Source of the DNA: Mesobaculum littorinae
Lineage (GTDB): Bacteria > Pseudomonadota > Alphaproteobacteria > Rhodobacterales > Rhodobacteraceae
DNA length: 64,000 bases
Direction: 5' to 3'
NCBI RefSeq assembly: GCF_004011175.1
Contig: NZ_RQXX01000005.1
Coordinates: 1 to 64,000, forward strand
Both the position numbers and the translations under genes were made by a program. A model generated the notes under the pieces. That model saw nothing but the letters and a program-made list of their open reading frames with translations, ran no database searches and was not told the origin of the DNA. Of this stretch, positions 8,249 through 17,586 are shown one piece after another; positions within the stretch are counted from its first letter, which is position 1; each line of letters opens with the position of its first letter.

Positions 8249-9124
8249 TTACTTAGATCGGATTGCATCAAGTTGCGCGCATGCGTTTTCTGGCAGGTCC
8301 AGCGAGGCTGCGGCGAGGTTTTCCTTAAGGTGGGCGACCGAAGACGTGCCAGGTATCAGCAAGATATTCGGCGACCGCTGCAGGAGCCACGCGAGCGCGA
8401 CCTGCAGAGGGCTCGCGCCGAGTTCTTTCGCAACACCGGACAACGCATTCGACTGCAGCGGAGAAAAACCGCCGAGCGGGAAGAACGGCACATAGGCGAT
8501 CCCATCGGCCGCCAGCTCGTCGATCATCGAATCGTCGTGCCGGTGGGCTAGGTTGTAGAGGTTCTGGACGCAGACGATATCAGTAATGGTGCGCCCTTCG
8601 GCGACCTGCGCAGGTGTGACGTTGCTCAGCCCGATATGCCGAACGCGCCCATCCCGTTGCATTCTGGTCAGCGCATTCAGAGGTTTCTCGATCGACCCCT
8701 CTGTCGGTCCCTCTCCGAACATGATCCGCAGGTTGACGACGTCGATAGTGTCGCGTCCGAGATTGGCGAGGTTTTCGTCCACGGCCCTCTCCAATTCGTC
8801 GGTCGACATCGCTGGGTTCCATGATGCGTCATCGCCGCGCACAGCGCCGATCTTTGTCACAATCGTCAAATCATCCGGATAGGGAGCCAGCGCCTCGCGG
8901 ATGATCCGGTTGGTGACGTGCGGCCCGTAGAAATCGCTGGTGTCGATGTGATTTACGCCCCGGTTGATGGCTTCCCGTAGCACGGCGACAGCCGCATCGT
9001 GATCCTTCGGCGGGCCGAAGACATGGGGGCCAGCAAGCTGCATCGCCCCGTATCCCATCCTGTTCAGAGTAATGCCGGTTCCAGAAAGGGTGAAGGTCCC
9101 GCCAAGTTCAGTGCTTTTCATCAT
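8249..9124 (-). CDS. Aldo/keto reductase
   Basis: 291-residue NADPH-dependent TIM-barrel oxidoreductase. It shows GYGAMQLAG, the catalytic Asp/Tyr segment NHIDTSDFYGP, the lysine strand IVTKIG, and a C-terminal cofactor segment IPGTSSVAHLKENLAA. The usual catalytic His position reads VNLRIM, as in a YdbC-like subgroup. Substrates are probably small carbonyls. It is transcribed divergently from a LysR regulator 93 bp away, which is the likely controller. The intact length matches the family. Confidence 0.9.
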   Translation of the reverse strand: MMKSTELGGTFTLSGTGITLNRMGYGAMQLAGPHVFGPPKDHDAAVAVLREAINRGVNHIDTSDFYGPHVTNRIIREALAPYPDDLTIVTKIGAVRGDDASWNPAMSTDELERAVDENLANLGRDTIDVVNLRIMFGEGPTEGSIEKPLNALTRMQRDGRVRHIGLSNVTPAQVAEGRTITDIVCVQNLYNLAHRHDDSMIDELAADGIAYVPFFPLGGFSPLQSNALSGVAKELGASPLQVALAWLLQRSPNILLIPGTSSVAHLKENLAAASLDLPENACAQLDAIRSK

Positions 9125-9217
9125 CAGATTGCTCCTCTTGCTACCGGCAAACTAGACACCCCACCTCTGTTCGATAAGGTCGGTGAAAGCGAATGGCCTG
9201 CACGGGAAAGGCGAACA

Positions 9218-10162
9218 ATGGATCAAGTTCGGGATCTGCGGCTCTTCCTCGCCGCCGCACGTCATGGCGGCTTTCGCGGTGCAGCACGGGTCACGTCCGT
9301 CCCGGCTTCAACGGTTAGCGAAGCGGTGCGGCGACTGGAAGACCAACTCGGAACACGCCTGATGAACAGGACGACCCGCAGCGTAGCCCTGACCGTGGCC
9401 GGCACAGAACTGGTGAACCGAATCGCTCCCGTGCTCGCCAGTCTAGACAGCGCGATGGAGACGGTCGCAGGTTTCGGAAAGGGCCTGAAAGGAACCCTAC
9501 GACTGAATGTGCCTGGCGCTGTAACCCGCACGATCCTGCCGCCAATCGCAGCAGATTTCTTACGCGCTTATCCGGAGGTAAGTCTCGACATCACCGTCGA
9601 TGACGGGCTTGTCGACATTCTGTCCATGGGGGCCGATGCGGGCATCCGCTACGGTGAGACGCTAGCGCAGGATGCGATCAGCGTTCCGATCGGACCGCGC
9701 CGCCAGCGGATGGCCGCTGCCGCCTCTACCGAATATCTGGCCAAGCACGGCACACCACGTCATCCGCGTGATCTGCTGGCCCATGCTTGCCTTCGCACAC
9801 GGTTCCCGGGCGGGGCATTGACCGAGTGGGCGTTCGAAAACGACGGTGAGGAACTGACAGTCAACCCGACCGGCCCACTCACAATCAGTACGCAGGCTTC
9901 TGAATTTGCCATCGACACAGCGATCAACGGCCACGGCATCGTCGCGACTTTCGAAGATTGGTTGCGCCCGGCCATGGACGATGGTCGCCTGATAAAGGTG
10001 CTTGAAGACTGGTGGCCCAGCTTCGAGGGACCATTCCTATATTATTCAAGCCGCCGGCACATGCCTCCGCCTCTCCGGGCCTTCGTGGATTTTATCAAGG
10101 CGCGTCCGCGCGAGACGACGCCCTTGCAAGTCACAAAGACTCGATCACCCGAGTCCTCATGA
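9218..10162 (+). CDS. LysR-family regulator of the aldo/keto reductase
   Basis: 314 residues. The N-terminal winged HTH reads FLAAARHGGFRGAARVTSVPASTVSEAVRRLE (shown only as a landmark in part), followed by the DYERTTRS-type linker NRTTRSVALT and a periplasmic-binding-like effector domain. The start at 9218 (MDQVRDLRLF) is chosen because the HTH begins immediately. The divergent arrangement with the reductase is classic for LysR control. The C-terminal ~20 residues are basic and not conserved. Confidence 0.88.
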   Translation: MDQVRDLRLFLAAARHGGFRGAARVTSVPASTVSEAVRRLEDQLGTRLMNRTTRSVALTVAGTELVNRIAPVLASLDSAMETVAGFGKGLKGTLRLNVPGAVTRTILPPIAADFLRAYPEVSLDITVDDGLVDILSMGADAGIRYGETLAQDAISVPIGPRRQRMAAAASTEYLAKHGTPRHPRDLLAHACLRTRFPGGALTEWAFENDGEELTVNPTGPLTISTQASEFAIDTAINGHGIVATFEDWLRPAMDDGRLIKVLEDWWPSFEGPFLYYSSRRHMPPPLRAFVDFIKARPRETTPLQVTKTRSPESS

Positions 10163-10416
10163 GCAAGGATAAGGGCGCTTGCAGTAAAGCCCACAGGCGG
10201 CCGGATATGAAGATCGCGACATTGGCGGAAAGGGCTTACCCGACATTCGAAGCGGCCTAGTCGAACGACTGGACCCCGAACGAAGCTGCAAATCGGTTCC
10301 GATTATGGATCGAGGGCTCACTCCGCCGTGGGGATCCCGCCCCTTGCCAGATGACGAAGACAAGTTGGGTTCTGGCCGAAGGGTTTCTTCGATTGACGGA
10401 GATTGACTGAGCTGCC
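10163..10416. other. Intergenic, no gene seen
   Basis: Between the LysR stop and the operator of the next tetR there is no supported gene. A 30-codon ATG frame from 10159 has no homologous look. Confidence 0.4.
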
Positions 10417-10442
10417 ATTTAGGAAATGAATGATTCCTAAAT
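10417..10442. promoter_or_regulatory. TetR operator overlapping the leader
   Basis: The inverted repeat ATTTAGGAA (10417-10425) / TTCCTAAAT (10434-10442) directly abuts AGGAGG (10443-10448), the ribosome-binding site of the GTG-started tetR. Binding here would block transcription of the three-gene operon. Confidence 0.7.
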
Positions 10443-10453
10443 AGGAGGATGCC

Positions 10454-11065
10454 GTGGATCCCGATTCAGCAGCGCGCCCACGAGGCAGACCTCGCACCTT
10501 CGACGAAAACAGCTTCCTCGATGCATCGATCACTTTGTTCAGTCGCGCAGGCTTTGCCGGGGTCAGTATGTCCGACCTTACGAAGGCGTCCGGGCTGACA
10601 ACGGGAAGCATTTACAAGGCGTACAAGGACAAGGAGGGGGTCTTTGCCAATGCGCTGACGCGCTATATCGCGTTGCGCGAAGCAGAAATTGAAGCAAGGC
10701 TGAGCTGCTTGCCAGATGCTCGGGCAAAGGTTGCCAACCTTCTGCGACTCTTTGCAGACCTGAGCCGAGGCCGCGATGGACGTCTTGGCTGCATGGTCGT
10801 TTCAGGTGTGGCGGATCTTGGCCTTGTAGGCGATGCGGCCACGATCCTGCACGATCAGCTGGCCTCGCGACTGGACCGGCTGGAGCGACTGCTCAACGAG
10901 GGTCACGCCGACGGCTCGATTTCCCGAGAGGTCGACCCTGCCACCACGGCCGCGCTACTGCTCGCTCTGCAACAGGGCATGCGCGTTCTCGGCAAGGTCG
11001 AGCTGCTGGACGTGGACCGCGAAGCCCTTGTCACAGGCGCCCTTCGTCTGCTGGAGCAGGCATAG
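10454..11065 (+). CDS. TetR-family transcriptional regulator
   Basis: 203 residues starting at GTG 10454. It has an AT-hook-like RPRGRPRTF leader, then the HTH segment GVSMSDLTKASGLTTGSIYKAYKDK and a C-terminal domain with LGCMVV as in the AcuR/NemR-type group. It lies first in an operon with a YdcZ-type membrane protein (stop/start overlap at 11065) and an epoxide-hydrolase-like enzyme. Autoregulation through the upstream palindrome is likely; the inducer may be an electrophile, given the neighbours. Confidence 0.88.
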   Translation: MDPDSAARPRGRPRTFDENSFLDASITLFSRAGFAGVSMSDLTKASGLTTGSIYKAYKDKEGVFANALTRYIALREAEIEARLSCLPDARAKVANLLRLFADLSRGRDGRLGCMVVSGVADLGLVGDAATILHDQLASRLDRLERLLNEGHADGSISREVDPATTAALLLALQQGMRVLGKVELLDVDREALVTGALRLLEQA

Positions 11066-11499
11066 TGCCGTTTCTCATTCTCTCGGCCCTACTCGCAGGT
11101 GCCATGCTCCCGTTGCAGGGTGCATTCAATGCCAGGCTGGGGCGCGCCCTGGGATCGGCCTTCTGGGCGGCCGGCGTCTCGGCGTTCCTCTCCGCCATTC
11201 TCCTGTTCGCGGTCGGCATGTACCTGACACGCGGGCTGCCCAGGCCGGCCGGGCTCTCCGATCTGCCGCTCTGGGCGTGGGCGGGTGGGATCTGTGGGGT
11301 CATTACCCTGGCTGGGATCGCCTTAGTCACACCCCGCCTTGGCGCTGCCGGCATGGTCGCACTGGTGATCACCGGTCAGGTTTTGTTCTCGCTTCTGCTC
11401 GACCGCCTCGGACTGTTCGACCTCCCGCAACATCCATTCACCTTTCAACGCTTCTTGGCCGCCGGCATGCTGCTTGGTGGCGCGATCCTCATTCGATAG
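11065..11499 (+). CDS. DMT-family YdcZ/DUF606 membrane protein
   Basis: 144-residue hydrophobic protein with four or five TM helices, beginning at a GTG that overlaps the tetR stop by one base. LLAGAMLPLQGAFNARLGRALGS is the characteristic DUF606 opening. These are half-size DMT proteins presumed to export small molecules. It is translationally coupled to tetR and 8 bp upstream of the hydrolase. Confidence 0.8.
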   Translation: MPFLILSALLAGAMLPLQGAFNARLGRALGSAFWAAGVSAFLSAILLFAVGMYLTRGLPRPAGLSDLPLWAWAGGICGVITLAGIALVTPRLGAAGMVALVITGQVLFSLLLDRLGLFDLPQHPFTFQRFLAAGMLLGGAILIR

Positions 11500-11507
11500 G
11501 ACCTGCC

Positions 11508-12413
11508 ATGACATCAACACGACGTCCCCCCGCTCCCGAGGGTTTCGCGCATCACTTCAAACGGGTCGACGGGCTGCGCTTTCACTACATCGAGGGGGGC
11601 CGCGCGGATGCCCCCGCGCTGGTTCTGCTGGCGGGCTACCCTCAGAGCAGCTTTGCCTGGCATGATGTCATGACGGATCTGCGTGACAGATATCGCGTGT
11701 TGGCAATTGATCTGCCGGGACAAGGCGACAGCGACAAGCCACTGGATGGCTATGATACGCAAACCGTCGCAGAACGCCTGCACGGCTTGGTCCAGAAGCT
11801 CGATATTGAGCCCTATTTCCTGGCGGCACACGACGTGGGCGCTTGGGTCGCCTTTCCCTATACGCATCTGTTCGAGGACGAGATACGGGCGCTGGTCCTG
11901 ATGGATGCCGGTATCCCCGGCGTGACCTTGCCGGAACATCTGCCCTCGGATTCCGATAGATCATGGAAGACTTGGCATTTCCCCTTTCATGCCGTGCCAG
12001 ACTTGCCCGAGATCTTGCTGGAGGGGCGTGAACGCCCCTATCTCGAATGGTTCTTCCGGGAGAAAGCGGCGCATCCCGGTGCCTTGGGCGAAGCGGCTCT
12101 TACGGAATACCTGCGGATCTTCACGGCGCCCGGAGCGCTTCGCGCCGGGCTCGCCTTCTATCGCGCGGGGGGAAGATCGGCCGCACAGAACAAGCGGCTG
12201 GCTCAGGCGCGCCGCCTTTCGCTTCCGGTTCTTGGTCTTGGCGCGGATCATGGGTCGATCCCCGATCTTGCCGGCGCGCTCGCCCCGTTCTGTGAAGATA
12301 TCCATTCGGATGTCATCGCGAATTGCGGCCATTTCCAGGCCGAGGAGCAACCACAAGCGGTCGCCGTCGCTCTTCTGCGTTTCTTTGGCGAAGCGGCTGA
12401 GGCATCTAGCTAG
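11508..12413 (+). CDS. Alpha/beta hydrolase, epoxide-hydrolase/haloalkane-dehalogenase type
   Basis: 301 residues. It has the oxyanion-hole region LLAGYPQSS (usual HGxP), the nucleophile elbow AAHDVGAWVAF with Asp as nucleophile, and the C-terminal catalytic His in NCGHF. An Asp nucleophile points to epoxide hydrolase or dehalogenase rather than esterase. The GYP replacing HGFP in the oxyanion loop is a variation. It is third in the tetR-ydcZ operon, so it probably detoxifies the compound sensed by TetR. The start at 11508 follows the previous stop by 8 bp. Confidence 0.85.
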   Translation: MTSTRRPPAPEGFAHHFKRVDGLRFHYIEGGRADAPALVLLAGYPQSSFAWHDVMTDLRDRYRVLAIDLPGQGDSDKPLDGYDTQTVAERLHGLVQKLDIEPYFLAAHDVGAWVAFPYTHLFEDEIRALVLMDAGIPGVTLPEHLPSDSDRSWKTWHFPFHAVPDLPEILLEGRERPYLEWFFREKAAHPGALGEAALTEYLRIFTAPGALRAGLAFYRAGGRSAAQNKRLAQARRLSLPVLGLGADHGSIPDLAGALAPFCEDIHSDVIANCGHFQAEEQPQAVAVALLRFFGEAAEASS

Positions 12414-12428
12414 GCATTGTAGATAGGT

Positions 12429-13016
12429 TCACTTCGCGTGCAGCTTGCGGAACACCTCGGTCCTACCTCCTTCAAAAGCATCAATCTTTCTCCATCTTCC
12501 GGTCCCGGCGTGCTCCGCCGCCAGCAGAGTTCGGACCGATACGCGCGAGAGGTGCAGGTTGCCGCAGACCAGGACGCCTCCTACGCGAACCAGTTCAGCC
12601 AATGGCAGCAAGATATCGCGCTTCGGTTCGAGACCATCGAAGAATGCGGCATCGTAACTACCCTCGAGAGCGGACATGACCTTAACGAAGTCGCCCCTAT
12701 GGACCTCGATGCGAGCGTCGAATCCGGCAGCACGAATGTTCTCGCGCGCCAGCACAACATGCTCCGGGTCGCGTTCGATCGTGTCCACCCTGATCGAGGG
12801 CCCTGCCGACGCAAGGCAGCACGCCGTGAAGCCTAGAGCCGTCCCCAGCTCAAGGACCCGCCCCGGTGCATGGGCGGTGACAAGCTCGACCAAGGCGGCA
12901 CCTTCCTCGAACGCATATGCGTCGCATCCGTGTTGTGCTTGATGCCGGCGTGTTGCGTCTTGAATATCCGCGAAGGGGCGCCGGTCAGCGCTACGCTTGC
13001 TCCTACGTACATGCAT
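12429..13016 (-). CDS. O-methyltransferase-like class I methyltransferase
   Basis: 195 residues. The SAM-binding motif is VLELGTALGFTACCLA, followed by an acidic motif DTIERDPEHV and YDAAFFDGLEPKRD, the metal/substrate region of COMT-type O-methyltransferases (a PMT/CCoAOMT-like fold). The start at 13016 overlaps the NmrA gene's stop, so the two are coupled. It ends convergent with the hydrolase gene. The substrate is unknown. Confidence 0.8.
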   Translation of the reverse strand: MHVRRSKRSADRRPFADIQDATRRHQAQHGCDAYAFEEGAALVELVTAHAPGRVLELGTALGFTACCLASAGPSIRVDTIERDPEHVVLARENIRAAGFDARIEVHRGDFVKVMSALEGSYDAAFFDGLEPKRDILLPLAELVRVGGVLVCGNLHLSRVSVRTLLAAEHAGTGRWRKIDAFEGGRTEVFRKLHAK

Positions 13017-13909
13017 CAAGGTCGTCCTTCCGCCGCAACAATCGCGGGCTCGAGGACGATCCGGCACCATTCGCGAAAGGTAGTCGGGGTCTCGGCAGCG
13101 AAGGCCCGGGGGGCCATGTGATCCAGGCCGGCGTTCTTTGCTGTCAGCATCTGGATCATCGATCGCGCCATGCCGGCGGACGCACCATTCGCGATCAGCA
13201 TCCCGCGCATATCCTCCATTCCGATCTCCTGAAACGAGACGGGCTTTTGCAGAGTATCCGACATGATCTGCGCCATCTGATCGAAGGACAAATCCTCCGG
13301 TCCCGGCATCTGCAACTCTTCATGTCCCGTCCAAGTCTCGTCCAGCAGCAGCCTGGCGGCAACCGCGGCGACATCTCGCGTCGCGACGTACGGCAGTTTG
13401 AGTTCCGAGGGGGAAGGCCAGAAGAACACGCCTTTCTCGGCGATCATGTCGCGCTGGCGCAGGATGTTCTCCATGAGCGATCCGCAGCATAGCGCGCGAT
13501 ACGGCACACCGGTCTCGGAGATCAGATCATCTGCCTTAAGCGTCGCGGTCACGTGTCCGGCCTGTTTTGGCCAGCCTCGGCCAAGCGCCGACACACCGAC
13601 GACTCTCATCGAGGGGTGGTCTTGCAATGCGCCGAGGAGAGGCCGCGCGAAGTCCACATATGCCGCTTCGGGAGAGGGAAGCGTCATATCGCCGGGCGGC
13701 AGCCAGAAAAGTGACTTGGCACCTTCCAAAGCGCGCGCGAGCGTTGCAGCATCATCATGCGCGCCCTCGACCAATTCAAATCTGCCTCGCGGACCCTTTG
13801 GCAGCTTTGACGGATCACGGGCGATGACGCGCACATGCGCGCCCGCTGCGATGAGCCATGAAACCACCTGACGACCGATGTTTCCGGTCGGCGTCGTAAC
13901 AACAATCAT
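13016..13909 (-). CDS. NmrA/SDR-type NAD(P)-binding reductase
   Basis: 297 residues of the atypical SDR/NmrA group. The dinucleotide motif TPTGNIGRQVV is at residues 5-15 and the NADP-selecting basic residue is in VRVIARDPSKL. It ends with a conserved helical cap (ETPTTFREWCRIVL). These reductases include quinone/azo-type enzymes and redox sensors. It is first in an operon with the methyltransferase and divergent from an AraC regulator with paired half-sites between them. Confidence 0.85.
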   Translation of the reverse strand: MIVVTTPTGNIGRQVVSWLIAAGAHVRVIARDPSKLPKGPRGRFELVEGAHDDAATLARALEGAKSLFWLPPGDMTLPSPEAAYVDFARPLLGALQDHPSMRVVGVSALGRGWPKQAGHVTATLKADDLISETGVPYRALCCGSLMENILRQRDMIAEKGVFFWPSPSELKLPYVATRDVAAVAARLLLDETWTGHEELQMPGPEDLSFDQMAQIMSDTLQKPVSFQEIGMEDMRGMLIANGASAGMARSMIQMLTAKNAGLDHMAPRAFAAETPTTFREWCRIVLEPAIVAAEGRP

Positions 13910-13958
13910 TTCGGACTTTCCCTTATGAGACTTGGTCCGAAACTAGACTTTCAGGTAT

Positions 13959-14002
13959 GTACGATCTATGCTGAATGGCCCAAAATAGTTTCGTGATCGT
14001 AC
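13959..14002. promoter_or_regulatory. Paired inverted half-sites between nmrA-like and araC genes
   Basis: GTACGATC (13959-13966) and GATCGTAC (13995-14002) are exact reverse complements in the 96-bp divergent gap, 36 bp centre to centre. The second ends three bases before the AraC start. The spacing fits two AraC-type binding sites with negative autoregulation. Confidence 0.6.
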
Positions 14003-14005
14003 AAT

Positions 14006-14926
14006 ATGGACCAAGATGCGCTTTCCGATGTCGTTAGACATCTGCGCCCGTCCGGAGCAATCGCCTCGGGTTTTCAGGCTGGAGGAGACTGGGCGCTTCG
14101 CTTTGACGACCAGCAGCGACGCATCAAGTGCTACGGCGTTACCCGGGGCTCCTGCCTTCTGACAATCGACGGCATGGCCACGCCGCGCCGTATCCAAAAA
14201 GGAGACTGCTTCATCCTCCCGCGCGGGCGCACGTTCGTCCTGGCCAGCGACCTGTCGCTGACGCAGACCGACGCGGCGAAAGTCTTCGCGCAAGGCGCCG
14301 ACGGTTCGGTCCAGCTGAACGATGGCGAAGGCTTTTCACTGGTCGGCTGCCGCTTCGCCGTAGACGCCCCGCATCGGGAGGCGCTTCTGGAGGGCATCCC
14401 GCCGGTAATTCACCTGACGCGGACACCGGACCAGGACAGCCTGATTTCCGACATCAAGCAGATGATCCATGAGAGCCGGTCCACGCGTCCGGGCAGCCGC
14501 CTGATGGCAGACCACCTTGCCCATATGGTTCTGCTCCATGCCTTTAGAGCCGCGGTTGAGCTTCATCCAGAACAGGCGGGATGGCTGGCTGCTCTGGGCG
14601 ATCCCCGCCTCGGACCTGTAGTCGCGTCGATGCACGGAGATCCGGCCCACCGTTGGACGCTTGCGGATCTGGCGCGCCTCTCCGGGATGTCGCGTTCAGC
14701 CTTCGCGGCGGCGTTCCGCGCCCGTACTGGCGCGACACCAATGGCCTATCTCGACCGGTGGCGCATGGTTCTGGCTGCTGAAAAGTTGGTCTCGGGAACC
14801 CGCGTCGCCGCGATAGCGGTGGAAACAGGCTACGCTTCCGAAAGCAGCTTCAGTGTGGCGTTCAAACGCGTCACCGGCCTTTCCCCTCGCGCCTTCGTAA
14901 AGGCGCATAAAGAGCCAGGATCTTGA
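14006..14926 (+). CDS. AraC-family regulator with cupin sensor domain
   Basis: 306 residues. The N-terminal half is a Cupin_6-like sensor (CYGVTRGSCLLTIDG, GDCFILPRGRTFVL). The C-terminal ~100 residues hold two HTHs (WTLADLARLSGMSRSAFAAAF and VAAIAVETGYASESSFSVAFKR) typical of AraC. It faces the NmrA-methyltransferase operon and likely activates it in response to a small ligand. Confidence 0.9.
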   Translation: MDQDALSDVVRHLRPSGAIASGFQAGGDWALRFDDQQRRIKCYGVTRGSCLLTIDGMATPRRIQKGDCFILPRGRTFVLASDLSLTQTDAAKVFAQGADGSVQLNDGEGFSLVGCRFAVDAPHREALLEGIPPVIHLTRTPDQDSLISDIKQMIHESRSTRPGSRLMADHLAHMVLLHAFRAAVELHPEQAGWLAALGDPRLGPVVASMHGDPAHRWTLADLARLSGMSRSAFAAAFRARTGATPMAYLDRWRMVLAAEKLVSGTRVAAIAVETGYASESSFSVAFKRVTGLSPRAFVKAHKEPGS

Positions 14927-15154
14927 CGCGGTGCCGCCGATATTCACATCCGTGCGGCAGCCTCGCGTCAAGAAGCCCGCAATTCGTCGGGCGTGGCTGC
15001 CAGTCTTGTGATCAAACAGTCCGATCAGTTCGGGTGGTCGACCAGACGACCGCCCTGCGCTCCCTCGCCTTGCTCTTTTTCGATGCGGATAAGACAACCC
15101 CGCTTGATGGTAGGGGCTCGTCGTAAGCCTGCCATGATGCGAAGCGTCGGCGCT

Positions 15155-16381
15155 TCAGTTGCCGTAGACGGCGTTTCGGATGTCGATTGAGAACTGCCCG
15201 CTCATGCCCTCCCACGTCGTGTTTGTCATGGCGACGACAACGAGATTGTTCTCGGGGTCGATGAACCACGTGTGACCGTAAGCCCCGCTCCACGAAAACG
15301 TTCCTTCGGGTTGCGGCGTACCCGATTTTTCAGGATCGATTAGGATCGCGCCGCCGATGCCGAATCCCCATCCCGGACCATTGCTCGCTGCATCCTCACC
15401 GGCGACCGGCTGATACATCGCCATCAAGGCCTCGTCGCTAAAAAAGCTCTGCGCGGGGCGGAACGTCTCGAGCAACTCCAGGAAATCGGGGGGCGTTCCC
15501 GACATGCCCGCGCCGGCGGAGGGCCAGGCGTCCGGATCGGTGGCACGCGGCGGTTCGAAAAGGACCTTTGCAACCGTTCCGGCGAAGGGCACCCATTCGT
15601 GATCGGACATGGCGACAGGGCCATTCTCGGCGTCACGGTAGCTGACCGACAGGCGGCTTTCTTCCCAGACCGGCACGTGAAATCCGGTCGCGCTCATACC
15701 GAGCGGCCCTGTCACCAGGTCCCTCACGGCGACTTCGAGCGGCAGGTTGGTCGCGACCTCAATGACCCGGCCGATCACGTCGACGCCAAGTCCGTACCCC
15801 CAGCCCGTTCCCGGCTCGAATGTCAGCGGGGCCGTGGCAATGCGAGTGACGTTCTCTTCCAGCGTGATGCCGGTGCCGAAGGCCCCGTCCTGAACGCCGG
15901 CGTCGGTGTAGGGACCGCTGCCGAACTCGAAGCCCCGATAGCTTACGCCAGAGGTATGGCTGAGAAGCTGGCGCAGGGTGATGACGGGAGTCTCCCCATC
16001 GAAGCCGGGCCGGAAGTCCGGCAGCCAATCCGTCACCGGCGCGTCAAGGTCGAGGATGCCGTCGTCGACCAGCCGCATCGCCGCCGCGGTGACAATTGGC
16101 TTGGAGAGCGACGAGAGGCGGAAGATGGTGTCTTCGGTCATCGTGATACCGGCGGCTGTGTCAGCCATGCCGGCCGCTCGGTGGTAGACCAATTCGCCAT
16201 CGTGGGAGACAAGGACAACGGCACCGACGACCCTGTTTTCGTCGATCGCGCTGTCGATCGCGCTATCCAGCAGTCGGGTCATGCTTTCATCGGCAGCTTG
16301 AGCCATCAAGCTCGCGGGCGGGGCGAGCATGACCATCATCGTCGTGGCCAGCGTCATATGTTTTACAGAAGGGCGTCTCAT
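15155..16381 (-). CDS. Secreted serine hydrolase, class C beta-lactamase/esterase family
   Basis: 408 residues with a signal peptide (hydrophobic run ending near SLMAQA). The active-site S-x-x-K is in FRLSSLSKPIV. A Tyr motif (GWGYGLGVD) and a C-terminal GAYGHTW, replacing the usual HTG, follow. Such proteins are periplasmic esterases or D-aminopeptidases more often than true beta-lactamases; EstB-like function is most plausible. The start at 16381 is chosen over 16393 because it gives a better signal peptide. A LysR gene is divergent 186 bp away. Confidence 0.85.
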   Translation of the reverse strand: MRRPSVKHMTLATTMMVMLAPPASLMAQAADESMTRLLDSAIDSAIDENRVVGAVVLVSHDGELVYHRAAGMADTAAGITMTEDTIFRLSSLSKPIVTAAAMRLVDDGILDLDAPVTDWLPDFRPGFDGETPVITLRQLLSHTSGVSYRGFEFGSGPYTDAGVQDGAFGTGITLEENVTRIATAPLTFEPGTGWGYGLGVDVIGRVIEVATNLPLEVAVRDLVTGPLGMSATGFHVPVWEESRLSVSYRDAENGPVAMSDHEWVPFAGTVAKVLFEPPRATDPDAWPSAGAGMSGTPPDFLELLETFRPAQSFFSDEALMAMYQPVAGEDAASNGPGWGFGIGGAILIDPEKSGTPQPEGTFSWSGAYGHTWFIDPENNLVVVAMTNTTWEGMSGQFSIDIRNAVYGN

Positions 16382-16567
16382 GAGCGTCTCCATCGGGAAT
16401 GATCGGATCGGCTACTGAGTTATTGCAGTTGATTGCATACATTAATGGCTTCAAATTGGGATGTATCGTTGATCTCATGTCATGAGTGGATGTGATGTCT
16501 GCGCAGGCCGCCCCGCGATAGTGCCCTCGTCGCCAGGGCCGCCTACGCAAATCCGCAGGAAGAGCCG

Positions 16568-17470
16568 ATGATCGAAGGACCCCATTTCGCGGAGCTGCGC
16601 GCCTTCGTTGCAGTGTACGAGACGCTGAACTTTCGGATTGCGGCGCTTCGTCTGGGGGTGACGCCCTCCGCGCTCAGCCGAACCATACGCCGGCTTGAGG
16701 AGCGTCTGGGCGTGCGCCTGTTCAACCGCACCACGCGCAGCGTCAGCCCGACCGGGGCGGATTTGATGCTGTATGACAGGCTGATCCCAGCGATGAGCGC
16801 GCTTCAGGAGGCCGTCGGCAGTGCCGTGGCCGAGCATGGCGCCCCGGTAGGCACGATCCAGATCAACCTGCCGCGGCTGGCGGCAGAGCTTTGCGTCCTG
16901 CCGCACCTGCCCGCCTTCGCAAGGGACTATCCGGGCGTGAAACTGGAGCTGGTGATCAATGACGCCCTGTCGGATGTCGTCGAAAAAGGGTTCGACGCGG
17001 GCATTCGCATCGGCGATCGGCTGGCACAGGACATGATCGCGATCCGCCTGACGCCGCCGATCCGGGCCGCTGTCGTTGGTTCGCGCGAGTACTTGGAGGA
17101 GTTCGGGACTCCGGAGGTTCCGCACGATCTTGCCCGCCACCGCTGCCTTGCCTATCGTTGGTCCGAAACTGGGCAGCTCGGCCGGTGGGCATTCGACGGC
17201 CCAGAGGGAAAGTTGGATGTGCAGGTCGACGGACCGGTCGTCCTCAATGATACGGGGCTTATCCGCAATGCGGCAATGCGGGGCCTTGGGCTGGCTTACC
17301 TCGCCGAGGAGGCGGTGGCGGTTCCGATCGCTGAAGGGCGCCTGGTGCGGGTCTTGGAAGACTGGTGCAAACCCGTGCCGGGTTTCTACCTGTATCACCC
17401 AAGCCGCCGCCAAACCCCACCCGGGCTGCGCGCCCTGATCGCAAGTCTGCGAAAGGGAATGAAAGGCTGA
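16568..17470 (+). CDS. LysR-family transcriptional regulator
   Basis: 300 residues with an N-terminal HTH (AFVAVYETLNFRIAALRLGVTPSALSRTIRRLE region), linker NRTTRSVSPTGADL and a PBP-like effector domain. It is divergent from the secreted serine hydrolase and convergent with the esterase-reductase fusion; the hydrolase is the likelier target. In the HTH, usual SFxxAA reads NFRIAA. Confidence 0.87.
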   Translation: MIEGPHFAELRAFVAVYETLNFRIAALRLGVTPSALSRTIRRLEERLGVRLFNRTTRSVSPTGADLMLYDRLIPAMSALQEAVGSAVAEHGAPVGTIQINLPRLAAELCVLPHLPAFARDYPGVKLELVINDALSDVVEKGFDAGIRIGDRLAQDMIAIRLTPPIRAAVVGSREYLEEFGTPEVPHDLARHRCLAYRWSETGQLGRWAFDGPEGKLDVQVDGPVVLNDTGLIRNAAMRGLGLAYLAEEAVAVPIAEGRLVRVLEDWCKPVPGFYLYHPSRRQTPPGLRALIASLRKGMKG

Positions 17471-17586
17471 CCCTTTGTCACCGGTCTGTGACTTCGCCCG
17501 GCCGCCACTCCGCGAAGCCCTGAAGAGTTGGGCCGACCCAGACATTCGGCCGGTTCGGCGCAGGATGTTCTTGGCTGGCGCTCACA

